Source: Myxococcales bacterium
GTDB taxonomy: Bacteria; Myxococcota_A; Polyangia; Haliangiales; Haliangiaceae
Direction: 5' to 3'
DNA: 64,000 nucleotides
NCBI GenBank assembly: GCA_016707895.1
Contig: JADJGV010000005.1
Span: 124,001 to 188,000, forward strand
This document shows, piece by piece, positions 1 to 8,958 of the stretch; position 1 is the first letter of the stretch, and each line of letters starts with the position of its first letter. Position numbers and translations under genes: made by a program. A model generated the notes under the pieces. The model was not told where the DNA came from. It did no database searches and saw only the letters and a list, made by a program, of their open reading frames with translations.

Positions 1-1
1 G

Positions 2-46
2 ACGATGCAGCAGCAGAGCGCGCGCCTGACCGCCATCCTCGGCTGA
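2..46 (+). CDS. fliD: Flagellar cap protein FliD, C-terminal end only
   Basis: Only the last 14 codons and the stop lie in the window. The visible end reads TMQQQSARLTAILG, which resembles the C-terminal helix of FliD (a run of polar residues ending in a short hydrophobic tail). FliD caps the growing flagellar filament outside the cell. The assignment rests mainly on position: fliS follows after 19 bases, and fliD-fliS-fliT is the common order. The rest of the gene is left of the window, so the call is contextual. Confidence 0.55.
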   Translation, partial: TMQQQSARLTAILG

Positions 47-65
47 GCCGAACCCCGGAGGCCCC

Positions 66-437
66 ATGTACGCCCGTGCCGCCGTCGCCTACCGTCAGGT
101 CGATCTCGAGTCGGCGTCCAAGCCGGAGATCCTGACGCGGCTGTTCAACCGCTTCCTCGACGACCTCGCCAAGGCCCGGACGGCGATCGCCGCCCGCGAC
201 ATCGCGGCCAAGGCCGCCGCGCTCGGCCACGCGTCGCGGATCGTCGTCGAGCTGCGCGCCGCGCTCGACCACAGCCAGCACGCCGAGCTGTGCGCCAACC
301 TCGACGCGCTGTACCAGTTCGTCGACGAGCAGCTCACCGCGGCCAACTGCACGCTGGCCACGCCGCCGCTCGACGCCGCCGCCCAGGTCATGACCGATCT
401 CCGCGACGCGTTCGCCGCGGCCCGGGGGCAGCCGTGA
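66..437 (+). CDS. fliS: Flagellin export chaperone FliS
   Basis: A 123-residue protein of normal FliS length. It shows the family pattern: an early Tyr-rich start (MYARAAVAYRQVDL), the ILTRLFNRFLDDLAKA helix, a central ELRAALDHSQHAEL segment and the LDALYQF motif. FliS binds the C-terminus of flagellin in the cytoplasm and prevents premature polymerisation before export. A GGAGG Shine-Dalgarno element lies just before the ATG. The stop overlaps the GTG start of the next gene in a GTGA junction, so the two are probably translationally coupled. Confidence 0.9.
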   Translation: MYARAAVAYRQVDLESASKPEILTRLFNRFLDDLAKARTAIAARDIAAKAAALGHASRIVVELRAALDHSQHAELCANLDALYQFVDEQLTAANCTLATPPLDAAAQVMTDLRDAFAAARGQP

Positions 438-727
438 CCGCCGCGGTCACCGAGCTGCTGGCCCAGCTGGTCGAGGTGACCGCGCCGCCCCCCGACGGCG
501 CCGACCCCGAGGCGGTGCTGGCCGCGTTCGACGCGATGATCGCCACCCGCGCGACGCTGCTCCATGCCCTCGAGGCCGCCACGCCGCGCGCGCCCACCGC
601 CGCCGGGCTGAACCTCGCCGAGGAGCTGGCCCGCCGCGATCAGGCGTGGCTGGCCGCGCTCGGGCTGGCCCGCCACGCGGTCGCCGAGCGGCTGGTCGCG
701 GTGCGCCGCGCCCAGCGTCGGAGCTGA
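434..727 (+). CDS. FliT-like flagellar chaperone candidate
   Basis: A 97-residue alpha-helical protein starting at a GTG that overlaps the fliS stop by four bases. It has no sharp motif, but its size, helical composition (LLAQLVEVT, LEAATPRAPTA, LARRDQAWLAALGLARHAV) and position directly behind fliS fit FliT, a small cytoplasmic chaperone for FliD. FliT sequences are poorly conserved, so function is inferred from context. A FlgN-like or unrelated helical protein is the alternative. Confidence 0.5.
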   Translation: MTAAVTELLAQLVEVTAPPPDGADPEAVLAAFDAMIATRATLLHALEAATPRAPTAAGLNLAEELARRDQAWLAALGLARHAVAERLVAVRRAQRRS

Positions 728-840
728 GGCTCGCCGCTGTCGCCAGCCACCCCGCGCCGGCGCTGACACCACCCCGCCGTCAGCCATGACGGTGGTCGAG
801 AGCGCGGCGGCGCAACCGGGCGAGATCGCGAGGGCGGGCT

Positions 841-856
841 TGGCGCGCGGTTCGCA
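841..856 (+). promoter_or_regulatory. Sigma-54 promoter of pseC-pseB-pseG
   Basis: TGGCGCGCGGTTCGCA matches 10 of the 12 fixed positions of the consensus TGGCACGRNNNTTGCW, with the obligatory GG and GC ten bases apart. The predicted start of transcription (12 bases after the -12 C) is about 867, two bases before the pseC ATG at 869. Sigma-54 control fits a flagellin-glycosylation operon. Confidence 0.6.
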
Positions 857-868
857 TTGGTCGGCGGC

Positions 869-2080
869 ATGGCCGTCCTGGCCCCCCAGCCGCCCTCCCA
901 GCCCGCGCCGCTGCGCTACCCCTACGGGCGGCAGAGCATCGACGCCGACGACGTCGCCGCGGTCACCGCGGCGCTGACCAGCGGCGCGCTCACCTGCGGC
1001 CCGGCGGTCGCCGCCTTCGAGGACGCGCTGGCCGCGTACCTGGGCGCGGACCACGTCGCGGCCTGCGTCAACGGCACCGCGGCGCTGCACCTGGCCTACC
1101 TCGGGCTCGGCCTGGCGCCGGGCGACGAGCTCATCACCTCGCCGATCACCTTCTCGGCCACCGCCTCGGCGGCGTACCAGGCCGGGCTCGGTGTCCGGTT
1201 CGCGGACGTCGATCCGATCACCGGCAACCTCGACCCGGCCGCGGTCGCGGCGCTGATCGGCCCGCGCACCCGCGCGATCGTCGCGGTCCACCTCGCGGGC
1301 CAGCCGTGCGACCTCGCCGCGCTCGCCGCGCTGGCCCAGGCCCACGGCCTGTTCCTGATCGAGGACGCGTGCCACGCGCTCGGCGCGCGCTACCGCGGCG
1401 CGATGATCGGCGGCGCCACCAGCGACGCGGTCGCGCTGTCGTTCCACCCGGTCAAGCACATCACGACCGGCGAGGGCGGCGCGGTCATCATGCGCGACCC
1501 GCGCCACCACGCGCGGGTGCTGCGGCTGCGCCACCACGGCATCGAGCGCGATCCGGCGCGGCTGTCGATCCCGAGCCCCGGCCCCTGGTACCACGAGGTC
1601 GTCGAGCAGGGCTTCAACTACCGGCTGCCCGACGTGCTGTGCGCGCTCGGCACCTCGCAGCTGGCGCGGCTGCCGCGGTTCCTGGCGGCGCGGCGCGCGC
1701 TGGCCGCCACCTACCGCGCCGAGCTGGCCGCGCAGCTGCCGCCCGGCTGGGTCACGGCGCCGCCCGAGCTGCCCGACCGCGACCACGCCTTCCACCTGTT
1801 CGCGGTCGCGATCGACTTCGCCGGCCTCGGCGTCGATCGCGGCGCGCTGATGCGCGGCCTCGCCGCCCGCGGCGTCGGCACCCAGGTCCACTACATCCCG
1901 CTGCCCAGCCACCCGTTCCACCGCGATCGCCCCGGCGCCGAACCGCCCCGGCCGCGGCCCGGCGCCGACGCCTACTACCAGCGCACGCTCAGCCTGCCGC
2001 TGTACCCCGATCTGACACCGGCCGACGTGCACGCGATCGTCGCGGCGCTGGCCACCACCCTCGCGGAGCTCCGGCCATGA
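869..2080 (+). CDS. pseC: UDP-4-amino-4,6-dideoxy-N-acetyl-beta-L-altrosamine transaminase PseC
   Basis: A 403-residue PLP-dependent aminotransferase of the DegT/DnrJ/EryC1 fold. PseC aminates the 4-keto sugar made by PseB, the second step of pseudaminic acid synthesis. The signature SFHPVKHITTGEGGA contains the PLP Schiff-base lysine, and LIEDACHALGARYRG is the family's conserved segment. The C-terminal GTQVHYIPLPSHPFHR is typical of PseC. The ATG at 869 was chosen because it follows the sigma-54 promoter; a TTG 12 bases upstream is in frame but overlaps that promoter. The stop overlaps the pseB ATG (ATGA). Confidence 0.9.
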   Translation: MAVLAPQPPSQPAPLRYPYGRQSIDADDVAAVTAALTSGALTCGPAVAAFEDALAAYLGADHVAACVNGTAALHLAYLGLGLAPGDELITSPITFSATASAAYQAGLGVRFADVDPITGNLDPAAVAALIGPRTRAIVAVHLAGQPCDLAALAALAQAHGLFLIEDACHALGARYRGAMIGGATSDAVALSFHPVKHITTGEGGAVIMRDPRHHARVLRLRHHGIERDPARLSIPSPGPWYHEVVEQGFNYRLPDVLCALGTSQLARLPRFLAARRALAATYRAELAAQLPPGWVTAPPELPDRDHAFHLFAVAIDFAGLGVDRGALMRGLAARGVGTQVHYIPLPSHPFHRDRPGAEPPRPRPGADAYYQRTLSLPLYPDLTPADVHAIVAALATTLAELRP

Positions 2081-3102
2081 CCCCACAGCTGCCCTCGTCG
2101 CTCGCGGCTCGCACCCGCGACTCGATCCACACCGTCGACGACCAGGTGGTGCTGGTCACCGGCGGCACCGGCTCGTTCGGGCGGGCCTTCGTCCAGGCGC
2201 TGATCAGCCAGGGCAACCCCAAGAAGGTGATCGTCTTCTCCCGCGACGAGCAGAAGCACTACCAGCTCGAGCGCACGCTGCGCGATCCCCGGCTGCGGTT
2301 CTTCGTCGGCGACGTCCGCGACCGCGACCGCCTGACCACCGCGCTGCGCGGCGTCGACGTCGTCGTCCACGCCGCGGCGATGAAGCACGTGCCGATCTGC
2401 GAGTACAACCCGATCGAGGCGGTGCAGACCAACGTCGTCGGCGCCCGCAACCTGATCGAGGCCGCGCTCGCCAACCGCGTGCCGCGGATCATCGCGCTGT
2501 CGACCGACAAGGCGGTCGCGCCGGCCAACCTCTACGGCGCCACCAAGCTGTGCATGGAGAAGCTGCTGGTCGCGGCCAACGCCTACGTCGGCGATCTCGC
2601 GACCCGGTTCTCGCTGGTGCGCTACGGCAACGTCATGGGCTCGGCCGGCAGCGTGATCCCGCTGTTCGAGTCGCAGCGCGACGGCGGGCGCATCACGATC
2701 ACCGACGAGCGGATGACCCGGTTCTGGATCCGCATGAGCGACGCGATCGCGCTGGTGCTGCGCGGCCTCGAGCTGATGACCGGCGGCGAGATCTTCGTGC
2801 CCAAGCTGCCGACCACCGACATCGTCACGCTGGCCGAGGCGATGGCGCCGGGCGTGCCGCGCGAGACGATCGGCATCCGCCCCGGCGAGAAGCTGCACGA
2901 GGTGCTGCTCAGCGCCGAGGAGGCGCGCCGCGCCGCGGACCTGGGCGAGCTGATGGTGATCTACCCGGAGTACGCGTTCCACCAGGGCGCCGAGCGGCCG
3001 GCCGGCCAGCCGCTGCCCGACGGGTTCGTCTACTCCAGCGATCACGCCGACCCCCGGCTGGGCGTCGAGGAGACCCGCTGGTTGCTCGAGCACGTGGCGT
3101 GA
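2077..3102 (+). CDS. pseB: UDP-N-acetylglucosamine 4,6-dehydratase (5-inverting) PseB
   Basis: A 341-residue extended short-chain dehydrogenase. It converts UDP-GlcNAc to the 4-keto-6-deoxy-L-arabino sugar, the first step to pseudaminic acid. The NAD(P)-binding loop is VTGGTGSFG near residue 27. FSRDEQK, AAMKHVPICEYNPIEAVQTN and STDKAVAPANLYGATK are diagnostic of the PseB/FlaA1 family; the last contains the active-site Lys region, with Lys replacing the classical Tyr. It is coupled to pseC by an ATGA overlap and to pseG by a GTGA overlap. Confidence 0.93.
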   Translation: MTPQLPSSLAARTRDSIHTVDDQVVLVTGGTGSFGRAFVQALISQGNPKKVIVFSRDEQKHYQLERTLRDPRLRFFVGDVRDRDRLTTALRGVDVVVHAAAMKHVPICEYNPIEAVQTNVVGARNLIEAALANRVPRIIALSTDKAVAPANLYGATKLCMEKLLVAANAYVGDLATRFSLVRYGNVMGSAGSVIPLFESQRDGGRITITDERMTRFWIRMSDAIALVLRGLELMTGGEIFVPKLPTTDIVTLAEAMAPGVPRETIGIRPGEKLHEVLLSAEEARRAADLGELMVIYPEYAFHQGAERPAGQPLPDGFVYSSDHADPRLGVEETRWLLEHVA

Positions 3103-4130
3103 CCGGGCCGCGGCTGGTGCTGCGCGCCGACGCCAGCCACCGGCTCGGCAGCGGCCACGTGCTGCGCCTGGCCGCGCTGGCCGAGGCCGCGATCGACGGC
3201 GGCGGCGCGGCGACGCTGGTGGTCGGCGACGATCCGGCGGCGTCGCTGGTCGCGCTCGACGAGCGGGGGCTGCCGGCGGTGGCCGCCGACGGCGTCAGCG
3301 GCAGCCCGGCCGAGGGCGCGGCGACGATCGCGCTGGCGCGGTCGCTGGCGGCCGACGCGGTCGTGGTCGACGGCCCGGCGTTCTCGCCCGCGTACGTCGC
3401 GGCGGTCGCCGACGCCGGGCTGCGGGTGGTCGCCGTCGACGATCTCGGCCTGGCGCCGCCGCCGGCCGAGGTGGTCGTCAACCACAACCTCGGCGCCGAG
3501 GAGCTGGCCGCGCGCTACCCGGCGGCCGCGACCCGCCTGCTCGGGCGGCGCTACCACCTCCTGCGACGCGAGTTCCGCGCGCTCCCCGCCGGCGGCGCGA
3601 CGCCGCGCGGTCGGGTCGAGCGCCTGCTGATCACGATGGGCGGCAGCGACCCGGCGGGCGCCACGGCGCGGGTGCTGGGCGCGCTGCCGCCGGGCGCGCT
3701 GGCGGTCACGGTCGTGCTCGGCCCGGGCTTCTGCGCCGATCGCGCGCTGGCCGTCGGGCTGGCCACCGCCGAGCGCGCCGGCCACCAGGTCGAGCTCGCC
3801 TACCGCCCGCCCGACCTGGCGGCGCGGATGGCCGGCTGCGACCTGGCGATCAGCGCCGCCGGCGGCACGCTCGCCGAGCTGGCGTACCTCGGGCGCCCGA
3901 CGATCGCGATCGCGATCGCGCCGGATCAGCTCGTCAACGCCCGCCGCCACGCCGCCGCGGGCCTGGCCGCCGGCGGCTGGCCGCTGGCCGCCGTCGACGA
4001 CCGCGAGCTCACCGCCACGATCGCCGCGCTGATCGGCGATCCGCTGGCGCGCCGCGCGCTGGCCGCCGCCGCCACCGCCGCCACCGACGGCCGCGGCGCG
4101 GCGCGGGTGGTCGCGCACCTCGCGGCCTGA
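3099..4130 (+). CDS. pseG: UDP-2,4-diacetamido-2,4,6-trideoxy-beta-L-altropyranose hydrolase PseG
   Basis: A 343-residue GT-B-like hydrolase that removes UDP before condensation with phosphoenolpyruvate in pseudaminic acid synthesis. The N-terminal LRADASHRLGSGHVLRLAALA carries the family's GxGHxxR motif with the catalytic His. VVDGPAFSP, VVAVDDL, LLITMGGSDP and AISAAGGTLAELAYLGRP follow the PseG domain order, with the C-terminal nucleotide site. The GTG start overlaps the pseB stop. The gene ends the plus-strand operon and faces the convergent flhG-like gene across 58 bases. Confidence 0.88.
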   Translation: MTGPRLVLRADASHRLGSGHVLRLAALAEAAIDGGGAATLVVGDDPAASLVALDERGLPAVAADGVSGSPAEGAATIALARSLAADAVVVDGPAFSPAYVAAVADAGLRVVAVDDLGLAPPPAEVVVNHNLGAEELAARYPAAATRLLGRRYHLLRREFRALPAGGATPRGRVERLLITMGGSDPAGATARVLGALPPGALAVTVVLGPGFCADRALAVGLATAERAGHQVELAYRPPDLAARMAGCDLAISAAGGTLAELAYLGRPTIAIAIAPDQLVNARRHAAAGLAAGGWPLAAVDDRELTATIAALIGDPLARRALAAAATAATDGRGAARVVAHLAA

Positions 4131-4188
4131 GGCCAGCGCGGGTACGTCGTTCGGCCGACGGCGTCTCGCGGCGACGAGTCCCTGGAAC

Positions 4189-5178
4189 TCACACCCGCAG
4201 CTCGCCGTCGATCCAGATCGGCAGCGTGCGGTCGGGCAGGCCCGCGCGCGCCACCGTGCGCAGCGCGCGGATGTCGACGTCGAGCACCGCCCGGGCCAGC
4301 CGGCGCAGCTCGGCCTGGGTCTCGGCGTGGCCGCGCGCGGCGGCGATCGGCTGGCGGTGATCGATCGACCGGCGCACCGCCTCGGACAGCGGCAGCGCCG
4401 CGATCACCCGCGTGCGCACCATCAGGTAGTCGGAGATCATCGCCGCCATCCGGTCGAACACCGCGACGTCGTTCGGCCCGGTCAGCATGTTGCCGACCAG
4501 CATCACGCCCAGCCGCGCGAGCACGTCGATCAGCCGGTCGGCGAGCAGCGGGTCGCTCTCGCGCAGATCGGCGACCACCGCCTGCACCGGCCGGGTCTCG
4601 CCGTCGCCGGCCAGCCGCTCCTCGAGCGCGCGCCGGGTCGCGGCGTCCTCGGGCAGCCGCCGCACCAGCCGCTGCACCATCGTCTTGAGGAACGCGTAGG
4701 CGTTCTGGATCGACGTGAGCTGCGGCGTCATCACGATCAGCTTGATGTCGGCGGCCGCGACCAGGTCGATCGTGTTCCACGACGTGCCGGCGCCGACGTC
4801 GACGATCACGACGTCGCCGGTGAGCTTGGCGATCGCGCGCAGCAGCCGCAGCTTCTGGCCGGCGTTGATGTTGGCGGCGCCGACCCGGGCGCTGCCTGGC
4901 ACCAGCGACAGGTTGGGCGCGGCCGCGATCGGCAGCGCCACGTCGCCGAGCGTCGACGCCTCGTGATCGAGGAAGCCGCCCAGGCCCGGCCCGGGGCGGG
5001 TGATCCCGAGCATCGTGTGTAGGTTCGGCGCGCCGAGGTCGCCGTCGACCAGCGTCGTGCGGTAGCCGAGCCGGCCCAGCGTCACCGCCAGGTTGAGCGA
5101 GACGACGCTCTTGCCGACGCCGCCCTTGCCGCCGGCGACGGCGATCAGCCGACCCGCGCGCGGCGGCGCGTCACCCAC
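4189..5178 (-). CDS. flhG: FlhG/MinD-like ATPase
   Basis: A 329-residue SIMIBI-class ATPase. The deviant Walker A AGGKGGVGKS starts near residue 14, followed by LVDGDLGAPNLHTMLG and the Walker B-like VVIVDVGAGTS. FlhG (FleN) counts and places flagella by controlling FlhF and the sigma-54 master activator; here the location at the end of the flagellin-glycosylation operon supports that. The usual FlhG N-terminal DQA helix is not obvious and the C-terminus lacks a clear MinD amphipathic helix, so a general MinD/ParA role cannot be excluded. The GTG start overlaps the maf stop by eight bases. Confidence 0.7.
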   Translation of the reverse strand: MGDAPPRAGRLIAVAGGKGGVGKSVVSLNLAVTLGRLGYRTTLVDGDLGAPNLHTMLGITRPGPGLGGFLDHEASTLGDVALPIAAAPNLSLVPGSARVGAANINAGQKLRLLRAIAKLTGDVVIVDVGAGTSWNTIDLVAAADIKLIVMTPQLTSIQNAYAFLKTMVQRLVRRLPEDAATRRALEERLAGDGETRPVQAVVADLRESDPLLADRLIDVLARLGVMLVGNMLTGPNDVAVFDRMAAMISDYLMVRTRVIAALPLSEAVRRSIDHRQPIAAARGHAETQAELRRLARAVLDVDIRALRTVARAGLPDRTLPIWIDGELRV

Positions 5179-7084
5179 GACCGCCTCCCGGCGCGCTGGC
5201 CAGCGCGGCGCCGACCTCGCGGCACGTCGAGGCCGCGGCCTGCAGCAGCTGGCGCGACGCCGCGAGGTAGTCGGCGAACGGCGCCGGCCGCCGCGCCATG
5301 TCGAGCGCCGAGTCGATCGGCCGCTGCGCGCGCATCGCGATGAACGGGTGGCGGCCCAGGCACCGGGCCAGCTCGGCCTCGACGACGGTCAGCCGGGCGT
5401 GGGCGCGGGCGTCGTCGCGGCTGGCCAGCCAGGCGCCGCGATCGGCGAGCCGGCGGGCCCGGCGCAGGTCGCGGGCGGCGCGGGCGCGCCACGCCTCGGC
5501 GCGGGCGGCGCGGTCCGCGGTGGCGACGCCGGCGATCGCGCCGTCGAGCACCTCCGCCACGTCGACCGTGGTCGCCAGCTCGGCCAGCACCTCGGCCAGC
5601 GGCCGGTGCTGCATGCCGGGGATCGCGGCGCCGCCCTCGGTGCAGTTGTACAGGCGGACCCGCTCGCCGTGGCGCGCCGCCTGCTCGACGAACCAGCGGT
5701 GGAACATCGCGAACATGAAGCTCGACGCCACGGTGCCGCCGTGCCAGCCGGGCAGCTCGACCGCGCGCTCGCGCGCCGGCCGCGGGCCGCCGGCCGCCTT
5801 CATCCGGTGGAAGTCGGCGCTCCACCCCGCGACCGCGATCGTGCCGTCGGCCGCGCGCTCGATCGTCGCGGCGCCGTCGCACGAGGTGTCGACGTACATC
5901 TTGCCGGCCGGGAACGACAGGTCGAGGCCCACCGTGATGATCGGATCGCAGCGCCAGGCCAGGCCCAGCGACAGCGCCGTGGTCGCGACCGAGCCGCCGC
6001 CCGGGATCTCGGCGCCGCCGCCGACCGCCTGGTACAGCCAGCGATCGAGCGCGCCGTTGGACGCCAGCGTCAGGTAGCGCGGCACCGGCAGGTCGAACAG
6101 CGCCGGGTGCACCGTCACCGCGTTGATCAGCGCGGCGACGCCGTCGAGGTCGCCGGCGTGGAAGTGGTAGCGCACGTCCTGGGGGTCGACGGTGAGGACC
6201 ACGTCGGGCACGACGCCGGCGGCGCGCAGCGGCCGCAGCGAGTGCGAGAACCCGACGACGATCGCCCGGCCGCGCAGCGCGCGCAGCTGCGCCACGTTGC
6301 CGGCCAGCGACGGCCCGGGCGCGCAGATCACCATCGGCACGCCGGCGAAGGCGTCGCCGACCGCGTCGACCGACGGCCAGCGCGCGATCGCCGGCAGGTT
6401 GGTCAGGCCCTGCTCGAGCCAGGTCCGCGAGAACGCGTCGACCGTGTTCTGGTGGACGCGCAGGTCGCCGAGCGCGGCGTGGACGGTGTCGGCCAGCTCG
6501 TGCAAGCGCTCGTTGGCGATCGGCGCGAGGCTGCGCACGACGACGCGCTCGGGCGGGCACGGCACCAGCGTGTGGACCGCGCGGCCCAGCTCGGTCGCGT
6601 CGGCCGCGGTCACCACCGCCGGCGGGTAGCTGGCGGTCGCGGGATCGCCGATCGCGATCAGCCGCGCCTGGCCGAGGTCGATCAGCATCGCCGCGGCGTG
6701 CTCGAGCCCCGGCCCCACCAGCACGACCAGGTCGCGGGTGACGTCCCAGGTCGTCGGCAGCAGCTCGTCCACCAGGCAGGCGATGCCCAGCGGCGTCGTC
6801 ATCAGCGTCGCCGCCGGCGGCAGCGCCCGGCCGCGCCAGGTGTCGGCGACCGCGGCCGCCATCCGGCCCTCCTCGACCAGCGCGGCCAGCGCCGGGCGGT
6901 CGTCGGGGCCGACGTCGTCGGGGCGCGGCCGGCGCGCCAGCTCGGCGCGCAGCCGGCGGGTCTCGTGGCTGGCGGCGAGCGCCGCGACGATGTCGCCGTC
7001 CGCGGCCGCGCTGGCCAGGCGGCGGCCGGCGTGGCCCAGCTCGGCCAGCGTCTGGGCGATCGCGAGCAACGACTCGTCAGCCAT
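5171..7084 (-). CDS. maf: Motility-associated factor (Maf) flagellin glycosyltransferase
   Basis: A 637-residue Maf-family protein (MAF_flag10/DUF115, the MptE-like fold). The core segment VPMVICAPGPSLAGNV is followed by VVLTVDPQDVRYHF, then GGGSVATTALSLGLAWRCDPIITVGLDLSFPAGKMYVD, the family's conserved nucleotide-sugar region. Maf proteins transfer CMP-activated nonulosonic acids (pseudaminic or legionaminic acid) to flagellin in the cytoplasm before export. The position directly behind the pseudaminic acid genes supports this substrate. It overlaps the preceding cytidylyltransferase by eight bases. Confidence 0.87.
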   Translation of the reverse strand: MADESLLAIAQTLAELGHAGRRLASAAADGDIVAALAASHETRRLRAELARRPRPDDVGPDDRPALAALVEEGRMAAAVADTWRGRALPPAATLMTTPLGIACLVDELLPTTWDVTRDLVVLVGPGLEHAAAMLIDLGQARLIAIGDPATASYPPAVVTAADATELGRAVHTLVPCPPERVVVRSLAPIANERLHELADTVHAALGDLRVHQNTVDAFSRTWLEQGLTNLPAIARWPSVDAVGDAFAGVPMVICAPGPSLAGNVAQLRALRGRAIVVGFSHSLRPLRAAGVVPDVVLTVDPQDVRYHFHAGDLDGVAALINAVTVHPALFDLPVPRYLTLASNGALDRWLYQAVGGGAEIPGGGSVATTALSLGLAWRCDPIITVGLDLSFPAGKMYVDTSCDGAATIERAADGTIAVAGWSADFHRMKAAGGPRPARERAVELPGWHGGTVASSFMFAMFHRWFVEQAARHGERVRLYNCTEGGAAIPGMQHRPLAEVLAELATTVDVAEVLDGAIAGVATADRAARAEAWRARAARDLRRARRLADRGAWLASRDDARAHARLTVVEAELARCLGRHPFIAMRAQRPIDSALDMARRPAPFADYLAASRQLLQAAASTCREVGAALASAPGGGRG

Positions 7085-7838
7085 GGCGGTGTCTCTCCTC
7101 GGCGGCCGCGTGGCGCCACGATCGTTGCGGGACGTCGGCGTTGAGCGCGGCCAGGCTCGGGTGCCTCTCGAGCCACGCCACCAGCGCCTGGTGCGGCAGC
7201 CGCGGGTGGACGCCGGCGTCGGCGTACAGCCGGCGCACCAGCGCCAGGTCGAGCTCGGTGTCGACCGTCCACCGCAGCGCGCTGTGATCGCCGTCGGCGC
7301 ACAGCTGCACGATCGCGAACTCGGCCGAGTTGTCGAGCACGTAGGCGGTGACGTGCTCGCGGTGCGCGGGCGCGCTCGCGATCACCGCCAGCCGCTCGAG
7401 CGTCGCCATCGGCATCGCCTCGACGTCGAGGCCGCGGGGGAAGGTCCGCGTGTGGGTGTTGGAGGCGTAGTCGCAGCCGGGCGAGGTCAGGAGGCCCTCG
7501 ACCACCGCGTCGATCACCGCCGGATCGAGCAGCGGGCAGTCGGCGGTCAGGCGCACCACCGCCTGCGCCTGCTGCGCGCGGGCCGCGCCCAGGTAGCGCG
7601 CGAGCACGTCGTCGGTGCTGCCGCGGTAGACCTGCGCGCCGGCGGCGCGCGCCACCGGCACCAGCGCGTCGTCGGCGGCCAGCGTCGTGGTCGCGACGAC
7701 CACCGTCGAGATCGTCGCCGCGGCCTGGGCCCGCTCGATCACCCGCGCCAGCATCGGCGCGCCGCCGATGTCGGCGAGCACCTTGCCGGGCAGCCGGGAC
7801 GAGCCCATCCGGGCCTGGATGATCGCGACGGTCTTCAC
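7077..7838 (-). CDS. SpsF-type cytidylyltransferase, probable CMP-pseudaminic acid step
   Basis: A 253-residue nucleotidyltransferase beginning VKTVAIIQARMGSSRLPGKVL, the signature of the SpsF/COG1861 branch rather than the ARGGSKRIPRKN signature of classical PseF/NeuA. RLTADCPLLDP, YASNTHTRTFPRGLDVE and LRWTVDTELDLALV complete the SpsF pattern. It sits where pseF is expected in a pseudaminic acid operon and no other CMP-sugar synthetase is visible, so it likely performs that activation. The GTG start overlaps the upstream methylase stop (GTGA). Confidence 0.72.
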   Translation of the reverse strand: MKTVAIIQARMGSSRLPGKVLADIGGAPMLARVIERAQAAATISTVVVATTTLAADDALVPVARAAGAQVYRGSTDDVLARYLGAARAQQAQAVVRLTADCPLLDPAVIDAVVEGLLTSPGCDYASNTHTRTFPRGLDVEAMPMATLERLAVIASAPAHREHVTAYVLDNSAEFAIVQLCADGDHSALRWTVDTELDLALVRRLYADAGVHPRLPHQALVAWLERHPSLAALNADVPQRSWRHAAAEERHRHG

Positions 7839-8491
7839 GGCGCGGCCGATCGCTCGAAGACGTGGTAGGTGCAGTCGTCGTATCCGTCGGCTGGGCGGAG
7901 GAAGCCGGTGCGGACGCGCGCGAAGCCCGGGCAGTGGGTCCGCACCGCCGCCGCGTGGTCGCGCTTCCACAGCGCCGCGTCGTGGCCGCGGTAGGCGATC
8001 TCGACCTCGCGCTCGTGGTCGTACTCGATCGTCAGCAGGTAGCGCCGGCTGACGCGGGCCATCTCGGTCAGCGCGGCGCCGAGCTGCCCGGGGCCGATGT
8101 GGATCAGCACGCCGCTGGTGAACACCAGGTCGAAGCGCCGATCCTTGAACGGCAGATCGAAGGCGGTGCCCTCGAAGACGTCGAGCTCCGGGTCGCGGGC
8201 GCGCGCCCGCGCCACCGCGAACCGCTGCGGCTCGATGCCCCACACCCGGGGCACGCCCAGCGTCCGCAGGTAGCGCAGGTTCCAGCCGACGTTGCAGCCG
8301 ACCTCGAGCGCGTGCTCGACGGCCAGCCCGGCCAGGATCGCCCGCAGCGACTCGACCCGCGCGGGGCGCTCGACGTCGTTGCGCTCGGTGTAGTTGGCGC
8401 CGAACTCGGAGCACCACAGCGCGAGCTGGGGCGTGACGGCGGCGGCGGCGGTGGACGCGACGGTGGACGCGGCGGTGACGGGTGGGGTCAT
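7835..8491 (-). CDS. Pseudaminic acid biosynthesis-associated methylase
   Basis: A 218-residue SAM-dependent methyltransferase. It has the N-terminal LWCSEFGANYTERND segment typical of the Pse-associated methylase family, then ALEVGCNVGWNLRYL as the SAM-binding motif I, FDLPFKDRRFDLVFTSGVLIHI as the acidic loop and post-I region, and a short YDHEREVEIAYRGHDAALWKRD tail. The family is found almost only in nonulosonic acid clusters; its acceptor is not well established, possibly the sugar or its glycan. ATGA overlap with pseH upstream and GTGA overlap with the cytidylyltransferase downstream. Confidence 0.82.
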   Translation of the reverse strand: MTPPVTAASTVASTAAAAVTPQLALWCSEFGANYTERNDVERPARVESLRAILAGLAVEHALEVGCNVGWNLRYLRTLGVPRVWGIEPQRFAVARARARDPELDVFEGTAFDLPFKDRRFDLVFTSGVLIHIGPGQLGAALTEMARVSRRYLLTIEYDHEREVEIAYRGHDAALWKRDHAAAVRTHCPGFARVRTGFLRPADGYDDCTYHVFERSAAP

Positions 8492-8958
8492 GGTCGGCTC
8501 CAGCGGTAGGCCAGCGCGCCGGCGCGATCGCGCGGCGGGCAGCGCACGAAGCCAGCCGCGGCGAACGCCGCCTGGCTGGCGAGGTTGTCGGGACGGATCT
8601 CGGCGATCACCGCGCCGGGATCGGCGGCGCAGGCGGCGGTGATGATCGCGCGGCCGACGCCGCGCCCCCGCCACGCCGGATCGAGGACGATCGAGATGCG
8701 GCCGTCGGCGTCGGCGCGCTCGCGCTCGATCCGGACCACGCCGACGGCGACGCCGGCGACCTCGGCGATCCAGATCTGGCCGTGGGGGTCGGCCAGGCGC
8801 GCGGCGAACCAGCGCGCGTGCGCCGCGGGATCGATCGGGCGGGGATCGAGCGACGCGGCGCGCACGTCGGGCGCCTGGTTCCAGGTCAGGACCTGCTCGC
8901 GGTCGCCCGGGCCCGCGGCCCGCAGGTCGGCGGTGCGCACGGCGCTCGCGGCGCTCAC
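8488..8958 (-). CDS. pseH: PseH-like GNAT N-acetyltransferase
   Basis: A 156-residue GNAT protein. LRAAGPGDREQVLTWNQAPDVR at the start matches the WRN-like region of PseH/WbdP acetyltransferases, GVVRIERE leads into the beta-bulge and the acetyl-CoA loop is AWRGRGVGRAII (Q/RxxGxG/A). PseH acetylates the 4-amino group of the PseC product using acetyl-CoA. It is the only acetyltransferase in the operon, which fixes its likely role. The GTG start overlaps the pseI stop. Confidence 0.82.
   Translation of the reverse strand: MSAASAVRTADLRAAGPGDREQVLTWNQAPDVRAASLDPRPIDPAAHARWFAARLADPHGQIWIAEVAGVAVGVVRIERERADADGRISIVLDPAWRGRGVGRAIITAACAADPGAVIAEIRPDNLASQAAFAAAGFVRCPPRDRAGALAYRWSRP

Noticed and set aside
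4145..4160. CGTCG-loop-CGACG hairpin between pseG and flhG as a terminator
   Set aside because: Only five pairs and no T tract.
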